Source: Pseudomonas hormoni (GTDB lineage: Bacteria > Pseudomonadota > Gammaproteobacteria > Pseudomonadales > Pseudomonadaceae). Taken from it: a stretch of DNA of 64,000 nt. Made by a program: the position numbers and the translations under genes. Positions 60,058 through 64,000 of this stretch are shown here, one piece after another (position 1 is the stretch's first letter; the number at the start of each line of letters is the position of its first letter). The notes beneath the pieces were generated by a model. It did not search any database and was not told the origin of the DNA. It was given only the letters and a program-made list of their open reading frames with translations. The stretch covers positions 2,485,001 to 2,549,000 of the forward strand of contig NZ_CP075566.1 in NCBI RefSeq assembly GCF_018502625.1. The letters are read 5' to 3'.

Positions 60058-60098
60058 ATCCCCTTAGGCACCCACTGCCGATCCAAGGAGCTGCCCCC

Positions 60099-61337
60099 AT
60101 GACCGAACACCAGGTAATCAATCCACTGTCCATTGGCACTGACTATGAAACGCTGGCCGCGAGATTCCGGCCGATCTTCCAGCGCATCGCCGCCGGGGCT
60201 GTTGAGCGCGAACAGTCGCGCAGCCTGCCTTATGAACCGATTCAATGGCTCAAGGAAGCCGGTTTCGGCGCGGTGCGCGTGCCGGTCGAATACGGGGGCG
60301 GCGGTGCATCCCTGCCACAGTTGTTTGAGTTGCTGATTGAACTGGCCGAAGCCGATTCCAACGTGCCTCAAGCCCTGCGCGGGCATTTTGCGTTTGCCGA
60401 GGACCGCTTGAACGCCACGCCGGGACCGACCCGGGATCTCTGGTTCAAACGCTTCGTCGAGGGCGATATTGTCGGGTGCGCCTGGACGGAAATCGGCAGC
60501 GTGGCCATCGGCGATGTGATCACCAAAGTCACGCCCCATGGCGACCGCTGGCGGCTCAACGGTGAGAAGTTCTACAGCACCGGCAGCCTGTTTTCCGACT
60601 GGATCGATGTGTACGCCCAGCGCAGCGACACCGGTGGCGACGTGATTGCAGCGGTGCGTACACGGCAACCGGGGATCGTGCAAAGCGATGACTGGGACGG
60701 TTTTGGCCAGCGCACCACGGGCAGCGGCACGTCGCGGTTTATCGATGCCGAGGTGGACGCCGAAAACGTCATCGACTTCGCCACCCGCTTCAAGTACCAG
60801 ACGGCGTTTTATCAACTTGTCTTGCTCGCCACGCTCGCCGGGATCGGGCGCGCCGCGTTGCGTGATGTGGCGCATCAGGTGCGGGAGCGCAAACGTATTT
60901 ACAGTCATGGCAACGCTCCGCGCGCCAGTGAGGATGCGCAGGTTCAGCAGGTGGTTGGGGAAGTGGCGGCGTGGGTGTACGCCGCTGAAGCCAGTGCCCT
61001 GAAGGCAGCGCAGCCGGCGCAACGAGCTTATCTGGCGCGGTTTTCCGGGGATGAGGCGCTGGAGCGGGCAGCGAATGTCACCGCCGAAATCGAATCGGCG
61101 AAAGCGCAGGTGGTGGTGTCGGAGTTGATTCAGCGGGCGACCACCGAGCTGTTCAATGCGCTGGGGGCTTCGGATATTCGTGAGGCTAAATCGCTGGACA
61201 GGCATTGGCGTAATGCGCGGACCGTGTCGTCGCACAATCCGGTGATCTATAAAGCGAGGATTGTCGGGGATTGGGAAATAAATGGGGCTGAGCCGCCGTT
61301 TGTTTGGCAGATCGGGAATGGGCCTGCCTCAAAGTGA
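60099..61337 (+). CDS. SfnB/DszC-like acyl-CoA-dehydrogenase-fold flavoprotein
   Basis: A 412-residue member of the acyl-CoA dehydrogenase fold, in the sulfur-acquisition group (SfnB, DszC), which use reduced flavin to oxidise organosulfur compounds rather than acyl-CoA. Blocks: RVPVEYGGGGASLPQLFEL, CAWTEIGSVAIGDVITKV, NGEKFYSTGSLFSDWIDV, and HWRNARTVSSHNPVIYKAR near the C-terminus. The Glu of true dehydrogenases is not evident. Its sigma-54 promoter and the divergent sfnG support a role in sulfur scavenging. AAGGAG precedes the ATG. The exact substrate is unknown. Confidence 0.87.
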   Translation: MTEHQVINPLSIGTDYETLAARFRPIFQRIAAGAVEREQSRSLPYEPIQWLKEAGFGAVRVPVEYGGGGASLPQLFELLIELAEADSNVPQALRGHFAFAEDRLNATPGPTRDLWFKRFVEGDIVGCAWTEIGSVAIGDVITKVTPHGDRWRLNGEKFYSTGSLFSDWIDVYAQRSDTGGDVIAAVRTRQPGIVQSDDWDGFGQRTTGSGTSRFIDAEVDAENVIDFATRFKYQTAFYQLVLLATLAGIGRAALRDVAHQVRERKRIYSHGNAPRASEDAQVQQVVGEVAAWVYAAEASALKAAQPAQRAYLARFSGDEALERAANVTAEIESAKAQVVVSELIQRATTELFNALGASDIREAKSLDRHWRNARTVSSHNPVIYKARIVGDWEINGAEPPFVWQIGNGPASK

Positions 61338-61358
61338 TGTAGCGCCTGAAAGTCAGTC

Positions 61359-61450
61359 TTCGCGGGCAAGCCTCGCTCCTACGGGTGTTGTGTTGTACGG
61401 GATATTTTCACCCGCACACATAACCTGTAGGAGCGAGGCTTGCTCGCGAT
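61359..61450. repeat. Outward-facing REP pair
   Basis: TTCGCGGGCAAGCCTCGCTC and GTAGGAGCGAGGCTTGCTCG, 92 bp overall, between the SfnB-like gene and the TSUP transporter gene. Confidence 0.87.
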
Positions 61451-61543
61451 GAGGCCAGACCAGTCGCCGCAGAAGTTGGATCTAGGTAAGATATCGGCCC
61501 TTCCCGCAGCCCCTTGCTGCACCCCGCCGAATAAGCCGATTCC

Positions 61544-62323
61544 ATGCCTTTCGAACTCAGCGTTGACCTCACCACCCTGGCCATTCTGGCCGTTGTCGCC
61601 TTCATTGCCGGTTTCATCGACGCCATTGCCGGCGGCGGTGGTCTGTTGACCACTCCGGCGCTGCTGACCGCCGGCCTGCCGCCGCATCTGGTACTGGGCA
61701 CCAACAAACTCAGTTCGACCTTCGGCTCGGCCACCGCCAGCTTCACCTTCTACCGGCGCAAGCTGTTCCATCCCCGGCAGTGGGTGCACGCCATTGTCGG
61801 CACGCTGGTCGGCGCGTTGACCGGTGCGGTGGTGGCGCATTACCTGCCCGCCGAATGGCTGAACAAGATGCTGCCGGTGATCGTGTTCGCCTGTGGCCTC
61901 TACCTGCTGTTTGGTGGCACGCCGAAAGCGCCGCTGGACAGCAACGCGCCGATCAAGAAAAAGTGGCAATCGACCCAAGGCTTCAGCCTGGGTTTCTACG
62001 ACGGCGTGGCCGGTCCCGGCACCGGCGCGTTCTGGACCGTCAGCAGTATGCTGATGTACCCCATCGACCTGGTGAAGGCCAGCGGCGTGGCCCGCAGCAT
62101 GAACTTCGTCAGCAACATTGCAGCGCTGTCGGTGTTCATCTTTTCCGGGCAAGTGGACTGGATCATCGGCCTGTGCATGGGCGTGTCGGTCATGGTCGGC
62201 GCATTCTTCGGCGCCCGCTCCGCCATCAGCGGCGGAGCCAAGTTCATTCGTCCGGTGTTCATCACCGTGGTGCTGGGCCTGACCGTGCGGCTAGCCTGGC
62301 AACACTGGTTCAGCGTGGCCTAG
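61544..62323 (+). CDS. TSUP-family transporter
   Basis: A 259-residue TSUP (formerly DUF81) membrane protein with about eight helices, like YfcA. Conserved segments are [22 protein letters not shown] and [19 protein letters not shown] in the first half, and [21 protein letters not shown] in the second. TSUP proteins carry sulfite, sulfoacetate or related anions. Closeness to the sfn genes hints at organosulfur export or import, but a REP pair intervenes. The end overlaps nudC by 33 nt. Confidence 0.87.
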   Translation: MPFELSVDLTTLAILAVVAFIAGFIDAIAGGGGLLTTPALLTAGLPPHLVLGTNKLSSTFGSATASFTFYRRKLFHPRQWVHAIVGTLVGALTGAVVAHYLPAEWLNKMLPVIVFACGLYLLFGGTPKAPLDSNAPIKKKWQSTQGFSLGFYDGVAGPGTGAFWTVSSMLMYPIDLVKASGVARSMNFVSNIAALSVFIFSGQVDWIIGLCMGVSVMVGAFFGARSAISGGAKFIRPVFITVVLGLTVRLAWQHWFSVA

Positions 62324-63121
62324 ACGTCGCGCCACATAAACGTCGATCAGGTAACGGGCAATCGAGCGTGACGCCGGCAACGGCGGCAGCTCGTGCACGT
62401 TGAACCACTGGGCGTCCTCGATCTCGTCTTCCTGACAGACAATTTCGCCGCCGGCATACTCGGCGTGAAAACCCAGCATCATCGAGTGCGGGAACGGCCA
62501 GCACTGGCTGCCCATGTACTGGATGTTCTTGACCTCGATCTGCACTTCCTCGCGAACCTCACGAATCAGGCAGTCTTCGGCCGACTCGCCCGGCTCGGCG
62601 AATCCGGCCAGCGTACTGTAGACCCCGGTGACAAACCGCGGTGAACGCGCCAGCAGGACTTCATCGCCACGGGTGATCAGCACGATCATGCTCGGCGAAA
62701 TGCGCGGGTAATAACGCAGGTCGCACGGTTCGCAGTACATCGCCCGTTCCCGGACGACTTGCTTCGTGGCCTGCCCGCAATTGCCGCAAAAGCGGTGCTC
62801 GCGGGCCCAGGTACCGATTTGCGCAGCATAACCGAGCACCTTGTAGATGGCGTGATCACCTTCGAGCATGAACGCCCGCAGGCCTTTCCAGTTGCAGCCC
62901 GGCACTTCGCTGTGACTGCGTAGCTCCAGCAGATACACCGGCTCGCCATCCAGGTGGCCTATGCCATGTTCGGCAAGAATCGACAGGTCCTGACGCTTGA
63001 GCCAATCGCGCGGGAACAGCGCGCCATTGTCATCGAACAGAAAGCCTTCGGGGCTGCGCGCAACGGCCCAGCCGCCCGGTTGATCGGTGTCCAGTACTGC
63101 AGTGGTCCAGCGTGAAGTCAT
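62291..63121 (-). CDS. nudC: NAD(+) diphosphatase / RNA NAD-decapping hydrolase
   Basis: A 276-residue Nudix enzyme. The zinc ribbon has CGNCGQA and [11 protein letters not shown]. The Nudix box is [23 protein letters not shown] in overlapping parts, matching G-x5-E-x7-R-E-x2-E-E. The [18 protein letters not shown] block after the box (the SQPWPFPxS motif with Cys for Pro) is typical of NADH pyrophosphatases. It hydrolyses NAD(H) and removes NAD caps from RNA. Start and length agree with the family. Confidence 0.93.
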   Translation of the reverse strand: MTSRWTTAVLDTDQPGGWAVARSPEGFLFDDNGALFPRDWLKRQDLSILAEHGIGHLDGEPVYLLELRSHSEVPGCNWKGLRAFMLEGDHAIYKVLGYAAQIGTWAREHRFCGNCGQATKQVVRERAMYCEPCDLRYYPRISPSMIVLITRGDEVLLARSPRFVTGVYSTLAGFAEPGESAEDCLIREVREEVQIEVKNIQYMGSQCWPFPHSMMLGFHAEYAGGEIVCQEDEIEDAQWFNVHELPPLPASRSIARYLIDVYVARRLGHAEPVLPG

Positions 63122-63128
63122 TTTTCAA

Positions 63129-63941
63129 TCAATCCAGAAATTCGGGTTTCTGTTTGCTCATATGGGCGGCCATGGCCACGCGCAAATCAGTGGATTGCAG
63201 CATGGCGGCGTTCCAGGTGGCGACGTATTCGAGGCCGTCGTCGATGCGATGGTCACGCATGTAGCTGATCATTTCCTTGGTGCCGGTGATCGCGATCGGC
63301 GACTTGCCGGCAATCTCGCGGGCAATGCCCATGACGCCGTCGAGCAGGCTGGCGGCATCGCTGTAGACGCGATTGACCAGACCGATATTGCGCGCTTCCT
63401 CGGCGCCAAACGAGCGACCAGTGTAAGCCAGTTCACGCAGCATGCCGTCACCGATGATCCGCGGCAAGCGTTGCAATGTGCCGACGTCGGCGGCCATGCC
63501 GATGTCGATTTCCTTGATCGAGAATTGCGCATCTTCGGCGGCGTAACGCATGTCGCAGGCCGAAATCAGGTCGATCGCGCCACCCAGGCAGTATCCCTGA
63601 ATCGCCGCCAGCACCGGCTTGCGGCAATTATCGACGGCATTGAAGGAGGCTTGCAGCGCCAGAATCTTGCGCCGCAGCAGGCGCGCGTTGCGGCCAACGT
63701 CCTTGCCCAGCTCATTGGCCACGCCGGCCAGCATCATCAGATCGATGCCGGACGAGAAATGTTTGCCGGCACCACTGAGCACCACCACCCGCACTTCGTC
63801 GGTATCGTCGATCCAATGGAAGATCTCGATGATCTCCTTCCAGAACGCAGCGTTCATCGAATTGATCTTTTCCGGGCGATTGATTTGCACATGGGCAATT
63901 TTATCGACCAGTTCGACGGTGAACGCAGTGTACTGAGACAT
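63129..63941 (-). CDS. Crotonase / enoyl-CoA hydratase-isomerase
   Basis: A 270-residue crotonase. The CoA and oxyanion segment is GAGKHFSSGIDLMMLAG and IQGYCLGGAIDLISACDMRY; the acidic segment is FSIKEIDIGMAADVGTLQRLP. The Asp and Glu placing (KEIDIGMAADVG) resembles dienoyl-CoA isomerase (ECH1 type) rather than a hydratase. It is separated by 7 nt from nudC downstream. Nothing recognisable lies in the remaining 59 nt of the window. Confidence 0.87.
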   Translation of the reverse strand: MSQYTAFTVELVDKIAHVQINRPEKINSMNAAFWKEIIEIFHWIDDTDEVRVVVLSGAGKHFSSGIDLMMLAGVANELGKDVGRNARLLRRKILALQASFNAVDNCRKPVLAAIQGYCLGGAIDLISACDMRYAAEDAQFSIKEIDIGMAADVGTLQRLPRIIGDGMLRELAYTGRSFGAEEARNIGLVNRVYSDAASLLDGVMGIAREIAGKSPIAITGTKEMISYMRDHRIDDGLEYVATWNAAMLQSTDLRVAMAAHMSKQKPEFLD

Positions 63942-64000
63942 GGCAGTGATCCTTTACCGGGGCAAAAAAAGAGGCCCGAACTATAACAAGGCATCCCGTT

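Larger units (their letters stand above)
59765..60098. other. Divergent sfnG / SfnB-like control region
   Basis: This 334-bp gap contains no gene. It holds, left to right, the sfnG sigma-54 promoter, a REPIN, an inverted repeat and a second sigma-54 promoter for the plus-strand gene. Confidence 0.75.

Overview
The window is chromosomal DNA from a fluorescent-group Pseudomonas. This rests on high-GC, tightly packed genes, on gene sets typical of that group (arnBCADTEF-ugd, sfn sulfur scavenging, spu/pau-like polyamine use, efeUOB, split pqiA) and on at least 17 REP/REPIN palindromes of the kinds common in P. fluorescens relatives. No rRNA, tRNA or CRISPR array was seen. The first gene is cut by the left edge.

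Layout, left to right. 0-6.3 kb: an NmrA-like oxidoreductase (partial), a DUF985 cupin, a small membrane protein, and a NodT / HlyD / DUF2955 efflux operon whose HlyD gene carries an apparent -1 frameshift. 6.3-11.3 kb: an AraC-type regulator divergent from a polyamine module (glutamine-synthetase-like ligase, binding protein, FAD oxidase) with an NtrC-like box between them. 11.5-15 kb: PqiA (split in two), PqiB and PqiC, an MCE lipid-transport system. 15.1-18.8 kb: a ferric-iron ABC importer behind a Fur-box-like site. 18.8-19.7 kb: an isolated tyrosine recombinase. 20.1-28.9 kb: the complete lipid A aminoarabinose operon arnBCADTEF-ugd.

28.9-39.4 kb: a GNAT enzyme, then a LysR regulator divergent from an argininosuccinate-lyase-like C-N lyase, an amino-acid ABC importer, two CE4 (polysaccharide-deacetylase fold) hydrolases, an MmgE/PrpD protein and an MFS carrier. 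The lyase, MmgE/PrpD and amino-acid importer together suggest catabolism of an N-substituted aspartate, by analogy with iminodisuccinate breakdown (C-N lyase plus MmgE/PrpD-family epimerase). This is the most promising undescribed pathway here. The second CE4 protein has lost two of three canonical metal-ligand positions.

39.4-50 kb: a possible small RNA or leader ending in a strong terminator, an HPP membrane protein, and two facing branched-chain acyl-CoA gene groups (valine-type on +, isoleucine-type on -) with an AraC regulator. 50-54.5 kb: an Efe iron-uptake operon with Fur-box-like sites and a second imelysin protein. 54.7-58.6 kb: an MFS carrier, phosphatidylserine synthase, and a TetR/DUF1348 pair whose operator palindrome lies in the spacer of its promoter. 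58.7-61.3 kb: dimethylsulfone monooxygenase sfnG and a divergent SfnB/DszC-like flavoprotein, each with a sigma-54 promoter. 61.5-64 kb: a TSUP transporter, NudC and a crotonase.

Start codons were revised from the longest reading frame wherever a ribosome-binding site, a signal peptide or a REP-derived N-terminal extension argued for a shorter one. Functions are inferred from family motifs read directly from the translations; no database search was run.
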